From Martelella limonii (GTDB lineage: Bacteria; Pseudomonadota; Alphaproteobacteria; Rhizobiales; Rhizobiaceae), in NCBI RefSeq assembly GCF_013344475.1, contig NZ_JABUOU010000004.1, forward strand, positions 395,286 to 459,285: a stretch of DNA of 64,000 nucleotides. The letters run 5' to 3'. The position numbers were made by a program, and so were the translations under genes. This document shows positions 26,488-36,487 of the stretch, in pieces. Numbering within the stretch: position 1 is the first letter of the stretch; every line of letters begins with the position of its first letter. The notes below the pieces were generated by a model. The model searched no databases and was not told where the DNA came from. It saw only the letters and a program-made list of their open reading frames with translations.

Positions 26488-27615
26488 ATGACGACCGAAA
26501 CTGAGATCCATCCCGCGCCGCGCGCGCCGGAGAAGAAGTCCGGTGGTGCCACGCGCAAGATCATCTTCGCAGCGCTTGGCGTGGCTCTGATCGGCGGCGC
26601 GGTATGGTTCGGCCATCACTGGTGGACCGAAGGCCGCTTCATGATCTCCACCGATGACGCCTATATCGAAGGCGATATCGCAATCATCTCTCCGAAAGTC
26701 TCCGGCTATGTCGAGGATGTCGAGGTCGTCAGCAACCAGCGCGTCAAGAAGGGCGACCTTCTGATCAAGATCGACGACGGAGACTATCAGAATGCGCTCG
26801 CCCAGGCCGAGGCGCAGCTCAATGCGCAGAACGTGGCGCTGAAGGCGACGGAAGCCCAGATCGAAGCCAGCAAGGCGTCTCTGACGCAGGCCCAGGCCAA
26901 CCGCGATGCGCTCGACCCGCAGATCGACAATGCCAAATCGATCCTGCAGCGCGCCAACACGCTGCAGCAGAAGGGGGCCGCCACCATTGCGTCCTATGAC
27001 GACGCGAAGTCGGCGCTCGATCAGCTGAAGGCGAAGGTTGAAGCCGCCAATGCAGCCATCGAGGTCGCCAAGGCGAACATCACGACCACCGAGGCCCAGC
27101 TTGCCCAGCAACAGGCCGCGCTGAAGGAACGCCAGCTCGCGATCGAGCTTGCCAAGCGCAATCTCGGCTTTACCGAGATCCGTGCGCCGTTCGACGGCAT
27201 CTTCGGCAACAAGAATGTGCAGGTGGGGGATCTCGTGTCCTCCGGTGCCCGCCTCGGCGCACTCGTGCCGACCGATGATCTTTACATCGTCGCCAATTTC
27301 AAGGAGACCGATCTCGATCGCCTCGGCATTGGCGCGAAGGTCCGCGTGACCGTCGATGCCTTCGAAAAGGACAGTTTCACCGGCGCGGTCGAATCCTTCT
27401 CGCCCGCATCAGGCGCGGTGTTCGCGCTGCTGCCGCCGCAGAACGCAACGGGCAATTTCACCAAGATCGTGCAGCGCCTGCCGGTGAGGATCACGATCCC
27501 GCAGGACATTCTCGACCGCAATTACCTGAAGGCGGGGCTCTCCGTCACGGCGGAAGTCGATAGCCGTACCGCACCGGACGGCACCATCGGTGAAGCGGTT
27601 GCCGCCAACCGCTGA
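26488..27615 (+). CDS. emrA: EmrA/HlyD-type membrane fusion protein
   Basis: A 375-residue periplasmic adaptor anchored by one N-terminal helix (about residues 23-42, IIFAALGVALIGGAVWF). The biotinyl-lipoyl-like half motif STDDAYIEGDIAIISPKVSGYV follows. A long Ala/Gln-rich coiled-coil hairpin (about 95-210) comes next, then the second half motif FTEIRAPFDGIFGNKNVQVGD. With an MFS pump it exports drugs or other toxic compounds across the envelope. The ATG at 26488 has GAAAGG upstream. The emrB gene follows immediately. Confidence 0.9.
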   Translation: MTTETEIHPAPRAPEKKSGGATRKIIFAALGVALIGGAVWFGHHWWTEGRFMISTDDAYIEGDIAIISPKVSGYVEDVEVVSNQRVKKGDLLIKIDDGDYQNALAQAEAQLNAQNVALKATEAQIEASKASLTQAQANRDALDPQIDNAKSILQRANTLQQKGAATIASYDDAKSALDQLKAKVEAANAAIEVAKANITTTEAQLAQQQAALKERQLAIELAKRNLGFTEIRAPFDGIFGNKNVQVGDLVSSGARLGALVPTDDLYIVANFKETDLDRLGIGAKVRVTVDAFEKDSFTGAVESFSPASGAVFALLPPQNATGNFTKIVQRLPVRITIPQDILDRNYLKAGLSVTAEVDSRTAPDGTIGEAVAANR

Positions 27616-27659
27616 TACGTCGCATGCCTGCGCCGCATTCTGGTCGATCGGATGTTTTG

Positions 27660-29249
27660 ATGACAGATACCGCCGAAAATGCGCAGCTTGGAACAGAAGC
27701 CGCGTCCCCGCCGTCGGACCATGTGCCGGCCCGCACCTGGGTGGCCTTCGTGGTCATGGCGTTCGGCATGTTCATGGCCATCCTCGACATCCAGATCGTC
27801 GCCTCGGCGCTTTCTGATATCCAGGCCGGCATTTCCGCCAGCGCGGACGAGATCGCCTGGGTCCAGACCTCCTACCTGATCGCCGAAGTGATCATGATCC
27901 CGCTGTCGGGCATCCTGGCGCGGATCTTCTCCACGCGCGTGGTGTTCACCGTCTCGGCGGCAGCCTTTACCGCCTGCAGCGTGTTATGCGCGACCGCCAC
28001 CAGCATCGACCAGATGATCGTCTACCGCGCGCTCCAGGGCTTTATGAGCGGCGGGATGGTGCCGGCGGTCTTCGCCGTCTCGTTCACCGCATTCCCCCCA
28101 TCGAAGCGGTCGACCGTCATCCCGGTGGTGGGCCTTGTCGCAACCCTTGCCCCAACGATCGGCCCCACGGTCGGCGGCTACCTGGTCGCCGCTTTTTCCT
28201 GGCACTGGCTGTTCCTGATCAACCTCATCCCGGGCATCATCGTCGCGATCAGTTCGTGGCTGCTGATCGATTTCGACAAGCCCAACCTGCCCCTGCTGAA
28301 GCATTTCGACTGGCTCGGCCTTGCGGCAATGGCGACGTTTCTGGGCTCGCTCGAGTATTTTCTCGAGGAAGGCAATATCAAGGGCTGGTTTTCCGACGAG
28401 GTCATTCGGGTCGTGTTCGTGACCATGGTGATCGGCGGCGTCCTGTTCTTCTACCGCTCCTTTACCAACCCCTCTCCGGTGGTCGATCTGCGCGCCTTCG
28501 GCAATTTCAACTTCGCCGTCGGGTCGGTGTTCTCGTTTTCACTCGGTATCGGGCTTTACGGCCTCGTCTACCTGTTCCCGCTCTACATGGCACGCATCCG
28601 TGGCTATGACGCGCTGATGATCGGGGAAACGATGTTCGTGACCGGCGCCTTCATGATGTGCACGGCGCCGGTTGCCGGTATGCTACAGAACAAACTCGAC
28701 CCCCGGGTTATGATGGGCATGGGCCTTGCCCTGTTTGCGCTCTGCACCTGGCAGATGACCCATATCACCGCCGAGTGGGACTACTGGAACCTGTTCTGGC
28801 CGCAGGCGGGCCGCGGCGTGGCACTGATGATCTCGATGATCCCGGTCTCGAACATCGCGCTCGGCACCCTGCCTCCGCAGGATATCAAGAACGCATCCGG
28901 CCTGTTCAACCTCACCCGCAATCTCGGCGGCGCCGTGGGGCTTGCCGTGATCAACACGCTGTTGAGCCGCCGCACCGATTTCCACTTCGACCGGCTGGCG
29001 GAAACGGTTGGCGCCGGAAGCACCACGACGCAGGAATGGATCGGCCTGCTCAAGGGCGTCTACGACAGCCAGGGTATTGACGGCGAGAAGGCTGCGATCC
29101 TGCAGCTTCACCAGATCGTGAGCCAGCAGGCCTGGCTGATGGCCTTCATCGACATCTTCACCATTCTGACCGTGCTTTTCGTCATCCTCAGCTTCTGCAT
29201 CATCTTGGTGAGAAAGCCGAAAGCGGGCGTTGGCGGCGGCGGCCACTGA
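27660..29249 (+). CDS. emrB: EmrB-type DHA2 family MFS drug exporter
   Basis: A 529-residue inner-membrane pump with 14 predicted helices, as in the DHA2 family. Landmarks are FMAILDIQIVASALSDI in helix 1, the motif-A loop SGILARIFSTRVVF, and the antiporter-type motif C region VATLAPTIGPTVGGYL. It forms a proton-driven tripartite pump with EmrA and an outer-membrane channel located elsewhere. I placed the start at ATG 27660; another in-frame ATG at 27624 lies 9 bases after emrA but has no better ribosome site. A Gly-rich C-terminus (GVGGGGH) is notable. Confidence 0.9.
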   Translation: MTDTAENAQLGTEAASPPSDHVPARTWVAFVVMAFGMFMAILDIQIVASALSDIQAGISASADEIAWVQTSYLIAEVIMIPLSGILARIFSTRVVFTVSAAAFTACSVLCATATSIDQMIVYRALQGFMSGGMVPAVFAVSFTAFPPSKRSTVIPVVGLVATLAPTIGPTVGGYLVAAFSWHWLFLINLIPGIIVAISSWLLIDFDKPNLPLLKHFDWLGLAAMATFLGSLEYFLEEGNIKGWFSDEVIRVVFVTMVIGGVLFFYRSFTNPSPVVDLRAFGNFNFAVGSVFSFSLGIGLYGLVYLFPLYMARIRGYDALMIGETMFVTGAFMMCTAPVAGMLQNKLDPRVMMGMGLALFALCTWQMTHITAEWDYWNLFWPQAGRGVALMISMIPVSNIALGTLPPQDIKNASGLFNLTRNLGGAVGLAVINTLLSRRTDFHFDRLAETVGAGSTTTQEWIGLLKGVYDSQGIDGEKAAILQLHQIVSQQAWLMAFIDIFTILTVLFVILSFCIILVRKPKAGVGGGGH

Positions 29250-29462
29250 CGATCAGCCTTGCGCAGGTAAGCCGAACCCGCTTGTGCGCCAGCGCCACCG
29301 GGAAAGCTGAAGCATGCCTTGATGTCCGTATAAATACCACTTTGCGGACCAATTTTGGTGCAAACCCCTGCTGGGCATGACAATATTAAAGTTCTAATTT
29401 ATTATGTCCTAGAATATCAGATGAAATTATTGAAAAACCAGTAACCGGTACAGACCTCGCAG

Positions 29463-31337
29463 ATGGGACGCAGAAGATCATTTCTGTCAGAATATTTCTT
29501 CAGCGGCTCAACCGCGTCCGCATTACGGCTTATAATCATCCTGTTCATCGCTACCCTGTCCTCAGCCCTGCTGACTTGGGGCGCCATCGATCATTTCGAT
29601 CGCCGGTTCGCGTTCGAGCAGAGCCGGCTCAGGGCGGAGAATGTTCTTGGCCTTGCAGAGATATGGCTGGCGAATTTTCTTGCCGACTATGCCCAAAGCC
29701 TCGACATCATCTCCAACACCACAACCTTCACGAGGGCCGTGCAGGACCCGGGCTACCATGGCGATGCGCTGCGCGATTTCGACGCCTGGCTCGCAGCGCG
29801 GCCGGCAATTGCCCAGCTGCGCTATATTGACAGCGCCGGCCGGGAGGTCCTTCGCAGCGAACGCGTGAATGAACAGATCGTGGCAGCTCCCGAAGCAGAC
29901 CTTCAGAACAAGGCCTCGCGCTATTACTTTCAAACGACGATCGGCCTTCCGGAACACGCACTTTATCTTTCGCCGATCGATCTGAACGTCGAATTCGGGC
30001 GCATAGAGACCCCATGGCGGCCCGTTGTGCGACTGGCCCTGCCGATCTACGGCTCCGCACCCGAAGCGCGCGGCATACTGATCATGAACCTTGATGCCGG
30101 CAGTATTCTGGAGGCGATCGAGGACATGGCAAGACCACTTGGTCAGCCGGTTCAGCTCTTGAATGCGCAAGGCTACTGGCTGAGCGGAGCGCAGAAGGCC
30201 GATCTGTTCGGCTTCATGTTCGACAACGACCATACGCTCGCGCGGCAGGATCCGGCCCTCTGGTCGCAGGTGAGAACTGCGCACGCAGGAACGGTCCTGC
30301 AGGATCGCGTCCGGACCAGCTACATCAGCCTTCCGTTGGCCGACCTGATCAGAAGCCGGACGACCTACGATAGCGTTAACACACAAGAGTCGACGCTTTA
30401 CATGCTTGTCGACTTGCCCTTGGCCGGCGGCCTTTTCTCCTCCAGGAACATTCCCGGCATTGCGCTCCTGATCGTCGCCTGTGCGGCATTTTCGATCTAC
30501 ACCGCGACCATGATCGCCGGCCGCAAGAGAGCCGAAGAACAGGCAAGGGCGTCAGAAGCGCAGGTCATCCGCCTTGACCGGATGGCGGGTCTTGGCGCGC
30601 TCGTTGCCAGCGTATCCCATGAGCTGAACACCCCGATCGGCAATGCCATGATGACGGCCACGACCATCGATCATCGCGCCAGCGAGCTTTCGCGCACCGT
30701 CAGCGAAGGCAGGATCGGCAGGAACGCCCTGTTTTCGATGGTATCGGATATCCGCGAAGGCGTTTCGATGATGACCGCCTCCCTCTACCGCGCATCCGAG
30801 ATCATCGGCAGCTTCAAGCAGTTCGCGATCGACCAGACCAGCGACCGCAGACGATCTTTCGAGCTCAAGGATTATTTGCAGGAAACGCTCAAGCTCCTGA
30901 AGCCCCAATTCACGCGTTCCGGCATCACGCTTATTGCGGGCGAGATCGCAGCCGTCACCATGGAAAGCTTTCCCGGTCCGCTGGGTCAGGTCGTCACGAA
31001 CCTGCTGATCAACGCCCGCGTTCATGGTTTCAAGGGAGAGACGCGCGGCCATGTGAAGGTTTCGGCGAAACGCGTCGGCAGCGATCATGTCGCCATCATC
31101 GTCAGCGACAACGGCCATGGCATGACGCCGGAGCAGCTCCGGAAAGCCCTCGACCCGTTCTTCACGACTGCCGTCGCCGATGGTGGGAGCGGGCTTGGCC
31201 TCACCATCGTCAACAATATCGTGGGTGGCGTCCTGCACGGAAAACTCGACATCGAAAGCACACCGGATCAGGGAACCAGCGTGACCCTGCTCATACCAAT
31301 CGTCGCCCCCTCGGGGAATGGCCAATTCACGAATTGA
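29463..31337 (+). CDS. Membrane sensor histidine kinase
   Basis: A 624-residue kinase. Helix 1 lies at about 22-42 and helix 2 at about 330-352. Between them is a periplasmic sensor of about 285 residues with Cache/PAS-like features (YIDSAGREVLRSE, then ASRYYFQTT). A short coiled coil leads to the H-box VASVSHELNTPIGN with His386. The N-box is LINARVHGF and the G-boxes are SDNGHGM and GGSGLGLTIV. This resembles rhizobial DctB-like sensor kinases. The next gene, a receiver-EAL protein 19 bases downstream, is the evident partner. No strong ribosome site precedes the ATG, so the start is less certain. Confidence 0.85.
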   Translation: MGRRRSFLSEYFFSGSTASALRLIIILFIATLSSALLTWGAIDHFDRRFAFEQSRLRAENVLGLAEIWLANFLADYAQSLDIISNTTTFTRAVQDPGYHGDALRDFDAWLAARPAIAQLRYIDSAGREVLRSERVNEQIVAAPEADLQNKASRYYFQTTIGLPEHALYLSPIDLNVEFGRIETPWRPVVRLALPIYGSAPEARGILIMNLDAGSILEAIEDMARPLGQPVQLLNAQGYWLSGAQKADLFGFMFDNDHTLARQDPALWSQVRTAHAGTVLQDRVRTSYISLPLADLIRSRTTYDSVNTQESTLYMLVDLPLAGGLFSSRNIPGIALLIVACAAFSIYTATMIAGRKRAEEQARASEAQVIRLDRMAGLGALVASVSHELNTPIGNAMMTATTIDHRASELSRTVSEGRIGRNALFSMVSDIREGVSMMTASLYRASEIIGSFKQFAIDQTSDRRRSFELKDYLQETLKLLKPQFTRSGITLIAGEIAAVTMESFPGPLGQVVTNLLINARVHGFKGETRGHVKVSAKRVGSDHVAIIVSDNGHGMTPEQLRKALDPFFTTAVADGGSGLGLTIVNNIVGGVLHGKLDIESTPDQGTSVTLLIPIVAPSGNGQFTN

Positions 31338-31356
31338 GCAGGAGACAGGATCAAAG

Positions 31357-33591
31357 ATGGAAAACGGCGAAATAGAACTCTTTGATGACTCCTCCGACAG
31401 CGACATCATGCCGGCCAGAGGGCAGGCCTGGAACATCCTGATCGTCGATGATGACACCGAGGTCCACCGTGCGACGGCCTATTCGATCAAGGACATCACG
31501 ATCTTCGGGCGGCGGCTGTCACTGATCTTTGCCTCGAGCGCAAGGGAGGCGCTCGAAAAGACCGCCGGGATCGACGAGCTTGCAGTCGCAATCATCGATG
31601 TCGTGATGGAAACGCCGGATGCGGGTCTGGAACTTGTCAAAGCGCTGCGCGAGCAAGGCCTTCATGACACGCGCCTGGTTCTGCGCACCGGCTTTCCCGG
31701 CTACGCGCCTGAACTTTCCGTCGTGACGAATTACGAGATCGACGGCTATTTCACGAAGGAGGAGTTGACCAGGACGCGGCTGATCTCGCTGCTGACCACC
31801 GCGATCCGCGCCTATGAAAACATCAGGATCATGTCGCGCAGCCGCGAAGGCCTGGAACTCATCGTTGGCAGTGCCCGTCAGCTTTACAAGCGCAATGACC
31901 TGGAAATGTTTGCGCAGGGCGTTCTCACCCAGGTGGCGGCGCTCCTGCGGGTGTCATCAAGCGGACTCGTCAGCGGCAGCAAGTCCGAGGACGACAAGAT
32001 GCGCATCATCACAGGCATCGGGCGATATGCCGGCCATCAGGGCAAGACGCTTGAAGAGGTGGATGAAACGCTGGCAGCGATGTGCGCCAACAGCCGCGCC
32101 AGCGAAGAGCCCTTCAACGAGGGTGACTATCTCGGCATGCGGTTTGAATCCGATCTTGGCGCGCTGCTGTTCGCAGCGCTGGAATCCGACCATGACGTCA
32201 CCCCGACGGAGCTCGATCTGCTCCGGCTCTTTTCGAGCAATATCAGTGTCGGCTTCGAGAATATCTCGCTGCTCGAGGCGTTGAACAAGCGCGCATTCAC
32301 CGATCCGATCCTGGATCTGCCAAATCTGAATGCCTTCGAGGATGCGCTCAATGAAGCGCTCGACCGCGGGCCCGAAGGCTATATCGCGAAGGTGCAGGTG
32401 TGCGATTACCAGTCTCAGGTCGCAACCTTCGGCACCATTGTCACCCGCAAGCTGATGCGCCAGGCCTATAACCGCCTGACGGCCATGGCCGGTGATACTT
32501 GCCAGGTCGCGCTCGTCGGAGAAGGTGCCTTCGGGATTGTCGATCCCAATGCGACACTCCTGCCGGAGAAGCTCGCCGAGGCCCTGCAATGCAGCTATAT
32601 CATCGACGATATCGAGATGGCATCCAGCCCGTCATCGATCATCCTCCAGATCCGGGACCTGCCCGAAAATCGCGACGACGCCCTCACCGTTGCAACCGCA
32701 GCCCAGGTGCCCACCCGCAAGGCAGAGAGCGAAGCCCATATCCTTTACGGCAAGCGCGAGAGGCTTGCATGGGAGCGGAGCAACAGGCTTCGGAACGCGC
32801 TGAAGCGCGATTCCGAGACCTTTTCGGGTCTCGCCACCTATCTTCAGCCCAAGGTCGATCTCATGACGGGGGAGATCATCGGTGCAGAAGCGCTTATGCG
32901 CTGGACCATCGATGACGAATCCGTCCCTCCGAGCGAATTCATCCCGATTGCGGAGGCAACCGGTCTCACGCGATCGCTGACCAATTTCGTGCTGCGGGAC
33001 GTGGCGGCATGGGTAAAGGCCAACGCCCGCCCCGACGGCCAGCCGTTTCGCGTATCCGTCAACCTTTCCATGGCCGACCTCAACGTGCCCGGTTTTGCGG
33101 CGTGGCTACTGCGAAGGCTTCAGGCCCTCGGCCTTCAGCCACCCATGATCGATTTCGAGGTGACCGAGGCAATCGCGATGTCAGGCGAGGTGCCGATCGA
33201 GCAAGTACGCGAACTGGCGAAGCAGGGCTATAGCATTTCGCTCGATGATTTCGGCACCGGCTATTCATCGCTCGCCCACCTGGAACGCCTGCCCTTCCAG
33301 ACCGTGAAGATCGATCGCAGTTTCGTCAGCCACCTGACCGGCGCCAATGCCACGAAAAGTCTGTGCACCGTCATCGTCGCCATGACCGACCTGCTCGGCA
33401 TGGATTGCGTTGCGGAAGGCATCGAAACCGAAGAACAGCGCGACGCCCTCAGCGAAATGGGATGCCGTTTCGGCCAGGGCTTCCTGTTTGGGCGGCCAGT
33501 ACCAATGGCCGACTTCTCCGAGGTCTTCGCGCTCGTTCCGCAGTCGGGCGGCAATGTCGCCGATGGGACAGCGCAAAACAGCGAGGCCTGA
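31357..33591 (+). CDS. Response regulator with DUF3369, degenerate GGDEF and EAL domains
   Basis: A 744-residue protein that probably degrades cyclic di-GMP in response to the upstream kinase. The receiver (about 25-150) has acidic VDDD (30-33) and phospho-acceptor Asp81 (AIIDVVMETP). A DUF3369 region follows (about 160-310). A GGDEF-like segment has DPILDLPNLNAF but GEGAF where GG(D/E)EF should be, so it is probably catalytically dead. The EAL domain (about 480-725) keeps its key residues: EAL in GAEALMRW, N in VNLSMADL, E in DFEVTEAIA, DDFGTGYSS, K in VKIDRSF, and E in AEGIETEEQ. The ATG at 31357 has AGGAGACAGGA upstream; an earlier overlapping ATG at 31318 lacks one. Confidence 0.87.
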   Translation: MENGEIELFDDSSDSDIMPARGQAWNILIVDDDTEVHRATAYSIKDITIFGRRLSLIFASSAREALEKTAGIDELAVAIIDVVMETPDAGLELVKALREQGLHDTRLVLRTGFPGYAPELSVVTNYEIDGYFTKEELTRTRLISLLTTAIRAYENIRIMSRSREGLELIVGSARQLYKRNDLEMFAQGVLTQVAALLRVSSSGLVSGSKSEDDKMRIITGIGRYAGHQGKTLEEVDETLAAMCANSRASEEPFNEGDYLGMRFESDLGALLFAALESDHDVTPTELDLLRLFSSNISVGFENISLLEALNKRAFTDPILDLPNLNAFEDALNEALDRGPEGYIAKVQVCDYQSQVATFGTIVTRKLMRQAYNRLTAMAGDTCQVALVGEGAFGIVDPNATLLPEKLAEALQCSYIIDDIEMASSPSSIILQIRDLPENRDDALTVATAAQVPTRKAESEAHILYGKRERLAWERSNRLRNALKRDSETFSGLATYLQPKVDLMTGEIIGAEALMRWTIDDESVPPSEFIPIAEATGLTRSLTNFVLRDVAAWVKANARPDGQPFRVSVNLSMADLNVPGFAAWLLRRLQALGLQPPMIDFEVTEAIAMSGEVPIEQVRELAKQGYSISLDDFGTGYSSLAHLERLPFQTVKIDRSFVSHLTGANATKSLCTVIVAMTDLLGMDCVAEGIETEEQRDALSEMGCRFGQGFLFGRPVPMADFSEVFALVPQSGGNVADGTAQNSEA

Positions 33592-33598
33592 GCCCGCC

Positions 33599-34243
33599 TT
33601 ACTCCGCAGCGCGTGCGAGACCTGACCGGGGACCGTATGCGCGCATGAAGGTGTCGACGGCGTTGCGCGCGATGATGTCAACTTCCGCGTCATCCGGCGA
33701 AGTGTCCATCAGGCCGAACAGCCTGAGCTTCCACAGATGACCGCTGCAAAGATCCATCAGCTGCTGGGCCGCCACGCGCGGATCCGCGACCTCAAGTTCG
33801 CCGGCTTCGCTGCGCGCGGACATGAAGGCGGTCAATGTATCCAGAAGATTGTCCGGGTGGCCGCCGAAGAACGTGCGCACCAGCTCCGGAAAGCGTTCGG
33901 CAACACCGATTGCAATCCGCATCGAACGGATGGTTTCCTCGCAGCTGAGACCGGAGATCAGCGCCACGGCGAAGCGATGAAGCAAGCGCTCGACCGGGTC
34001 GTCTTCCGACAGCGTCTGGCGCAGATCATTGAAGATGCGCTGCTTGGCCTCCAGGATGATCGTCTGGAACAGTTCGCTCTTGTTTTCGAAATAGACGTAG
34101 ATCGTACCCTTGGACACGCCCGCCGCGCGGGTGATGTCGTTCATGCTGGCAGCGTCGAAGCCGACAGTCATGAAGACCTGGCGCGCGCCCTCGAGGATCT
34201 GCTCGCGCTTGACCGGATCTTCGCCGGCGGCGTGGCGGCCCAT
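33599..34243 (-). CDS. TetR/AcrR family transcriptional regulator
   Basis: A protein of about 214 residues. The N-terminal helix-turn-helix (about 10-60) reads KREQILEGARQVFMTVGFDAASMNDITRAAGVSKGTIYVYF, broken here into EGARQVFMTVGFDA and VSKGTIYVYFENKSELF. A helical ligand-binding domain with a TetR_C-type end (SGHLWKLRLFGLMD) follows. The start is unsure: I used ATG 34243, but a GTG at 34330 would add a Gly/Arg-rich segment (GKGKGGFGRPDD). The gene converges on the EAL gene with 7 bases between stops. A dyad over its probable -35 suggests autoregulation. The ligand and targets are unknown. Confidence 0.85.
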   Translation of the reverse strand: MGRHAAGEDPVKREQILEGARQVFMTVGFDAASMNDITRAAGVSKGTIYVYFENKSELFQTIILEAKQRIFNDLRQTLSEDDPVERLLHRFAVALISGLSCEETIRSMRIAIGVAERFPELVRTFFGGHPDNLLDTLTAFMSARSEAGELEVADPRVAAQQLMDLCSGHLWKLRLFGLMDTSPDDAEVDIIARNAVDTFMRAYGPRSGLARAAE

Positions 34244-34416
34244 GCGGCGGAAGCCGCAACAGTCGGATCGATCATCCGGGCGGCCGAAGCCGCCCTTGCC
34301 CTTACCAAATCCCAATTTCGCCTCACTCACCGGCGCGCCCTGCACGCCGTCAGCCTCATGCGTTGCTGCGTGCCGGAAAGAACCGGCGATGTTTTTGTGA
34401 TCGCAGAACAAAACTA

Positions 34417-34458
34417 CGCATACGACGCGGCGCCGTTCAGTTCAATGTCTTATTGAAC
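34417..34458 (-). promoter_or_regulatory. tetR promoter with overlapping 7-bp inverted repeat
   Basis: GTTCAAT-GTCTT-ATTGAAC (34440-34458) is an exact 7-bp dyad. Read on the minus strand, TTGAAC within it, a 17-base spacer and TATGCG make a plausible promoter for the TetR gene. Overlap of operator and -35 box is the usual layout of TetR autorepression. No T-run follows the dyad, so a hslO terminator is less likely. Confidence 0.5.
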
Positions 34459-34475
34459 CGGACGGTTCGACGGGT

Positions 34476-35465
34476 TCACGTCCGCTGAAGTTCCTCGGGC
34501 GTATATTCATACGCCGTCGAACAGAATTCGCAGGTCACCGTGATCTTGCCGTCCTCGGTGCTGTCTGCGATTTCCTCCGCGGTAAAGCCGCCAAGGACGT
34601 CACGGATGCGATCGCGCGAGCACGAGCAGCGGTCGAACACGCCATGGGCGGGATAGACCGTGACGCCGCGTTCATGGAACAGCCTGTACAGCAGTCGCTC
34701 GGCACCCACAGCGGGATCCGTCATCTCGTCGAGATCGATGGTTTCGACCATCGCCCGCGCCTCCGACCAGGAATCGTCCGGATCGTGGGAGAGCAAGCCG
34801 TCATCGCCGTCGCCGCCATGCAGATCCGGCTGGCGCATACGCTCCGGCTCCTCAGGCAGGAACTGCGCGACGAGGCCGCCGGCACGCCAGCTTTCGCGCG
34901 GGTTGCCGTTGTCATCGCGCGAAAACAGTTTAGCGACGCCGAGGCGCACTGCCGTCGGGATCTGCTCCGATTGCCGGAAATACGCCATCGCGATCTGCTC
35001 GAGCGAGCGCCCGTCAAGCTCGACGATGCCCTGATAGGGTTGCATGAAGCCGCCCTGGTCAATGGTGAAGGCAAGCACGCCCTTTCCGAGCAGCGCTTCC
35101 GGTTCGGTGCGCCCTTCGGCGATCGCCGCATCGAGCGCTTCCTGATCGAAGCGGGCATAGCCGCGCAGGGCATCGGGCGTCGAGAAATCGGCGACCAGCA
35201 GATCGACCGGGCCGTCGCCCTTGGTCTGGACCGTGAACTTGCCCTCGAATTTCAGCGATGTCCCGATCAGCGCCGTCAGCACCACGGCCTCGGCCAGAAG
35301 CCGGGCCACGGGCTCGGGATAGGCGTGGCGCGACAGCATGGTATCGAGCAGCGGGCCGAGCTGGACGGTGCGACCGCGCACATCAAGCGCGTCCACCTGA
35401 AACGGCACAACCATGTCATCACCGGCGAAGCCAAGTTCGCCGAGTTGGGTTTCTAGATTTTGCAT
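34476..35465 (-). CDS. hslO: Redox-regulated chaperone Hsp33
   Basis: A 329-residue cytoplasmic holdase that becomes active when four zinc-binding cysteines are oxidised. The C-terminal zinc motif is complete as CSCSRDRI and then CEFCSTAYEY (CXC and CXXC). The N-terminal domain has RLLAEAVVLTALIGTSLKF-type and YQGIVELDGRSLEQIA segments. An acidic, Gly/Asp-rich insert (HGGDGDDGLLSHDPDDS) is typical of alphaproteobacterial members and makes the protein longer than the E. coli one. The ATG has AAGGAG upstream. It is third in argD-argF-hslO, 31 bases after argF, an arrangement conserved in Rhizobiales. Confidence 0.94.
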   Translation of the reverse strand: MQNLETQLGELGFAGDDMVVPFQVDALDVRGRTVQLGPLLDTMLSRHAYPEPVARLLAEAVVLTALIGTSLKFEGKFTVQTKGDGPVDLLVADFSTPDALRGYARFDQEALDAAIAEGRTEPEALLGKGVLAFTIDQGGFMQPYQGIVELDGRSLEQIAMAYFRQSEQIPTAVRLGVAKLFSRDDNGNPRESWRAGGLVAQFLPEEPERMRQPDLHGGDGDDGLLSHDPDDSWSEARAMVETIDLDEMTDPAVGAERLLYRLFHERGVTVYPAHGVFDRCSCSRDRIRDVLGGFTAEEIADSTEDGKITVTCEFCSTAYEYTPEELQRT

Positions 35466-35496
35466 TCTTCAACTCCTTGCCCGGCAAGGCGGCGCG

Positions 35497-36417
35497 TCAG
35501 TCAAACGCGCCGAGACACCAGGCCAGAACGGATTTCTGGGCATGAAGCCGGTTCTCGGCTTCGTCAAAGACGACCGATTGCGGGCCGTCCATTACCTCGT
35601 CTGTCACCTCCTCGCCGCGGTGGGCGGGCAGGCAATGCATGAATATGGCGTTGTCATTGGCCTTTTTCATCAGGTCGGCATTCACCTGATAGGGCTGGAA
35701 TACGTTATGGCCGCGCGCCTTGTGCTCCTGGTTCATCGAAACCCAGGTGTCTGTCACCACGCAATCGGCCCCCTCGACCGCTTCTGCGGCAGTTTCGAAG
35801 AAGGTCACCTCGGCCCCTTCGCCGCGCGCCCAGTCCACGAACCGCATATCCGGCTCCGAGCCCTTCGGAACGGCGACGTTCATGCGGTAGGAAAACCGCC
35901 CCGCGCCTTCCAGGAAGGAATGCAGCACGTTGTTGCCGTCACCGGTCCAGGCGATCGTCTTTCCTGCAACGGGGCCGTTATGCTCCTCGAAGGTCTGGAG
36001 GTCGGCCATGATCTGGCAGGGATGGGTTGCATCCGTCAGCCCGTTGATCACCGGCACGGTGGCATATTCGGCAAGCTCCAGGAGCCTGTCATGATCGGTG
36101 GTGCGGATCATGATCGCATCGACATAGCGCGACAGCACCTTGGCGGTGTCGCCAATCGTCTCGGCGCGGCCAAGCTGCATGTCGGCGCCCGACAGGACCA
36201 GCGTATCGCCGCCCAGCTGGCGCATGCCGATATCGAAGGACACGCGCGTGCGCGTCGACGGCTTTTCGAAGATCATCGCCAGGACCTTGCCGGCGAGCGG
36301 CTTGTCGGCCGTGCCCGCCTTCTGGGCGGTCTTTCGGCTCGCCGCGTCATCGAGGATGCCGCGCAGGGCGGTTTTCGAAACGGCGGAGAGATCGAGAAAG
36401 TGCCTCGGATTGGACAT
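35497..36417 (-). CDS. argF: Ornithine carbamoyltransferase
   Basis: A 306-residue cytoplasmic enzyme that makes citrulline from ornithine and carbamoyl phosphate. The carbamoyl-phosphate motif is [12 protein letters not shown] near residue 50, followed by [12 protein letters not shown]. The ornithine-binding segment is [10 protein letters not shown], and the catalytic loop is [16 protein letters not shown]. Length is normal. It follows argD by about 70 bases and is probably transcribed from the argD promoter. Confidence 0.95.
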   Translation of the reverse strand: MSNPRHFLDLSAVSKTALRGILDDAASRKTAQKAGTADKPLAGKVLAMIFEKPSTRTRVSFDIGMRQLGGDTLVLSGADMQLGRAETIGDTAKVLSRYVDAIMIRTTDHDRLLELAEYATVPVINGLTDATHPCQIMADLQTFEEHNGPVAGKTIAWTGDGNNVLHSFLEGAGRFSYRMNVAVPKGSEPDMRFVDWARGEGAEVTFFETAAEAVEGADCVVTDTWVSMNQEHKARGHNVFQPYQVNADLMKKANDNAIFMHCLPAHRGEEVTDEVMDGPQSVVFDEAENRLHAQKSVLAWCLGAFD

Positions 36418-36487
36418 GGGATCATTCTTTCACAGATAGGACTTCGATTTGGCACGAGAGAACCGGAAGCCGGCTCCCCCGCGCGCC

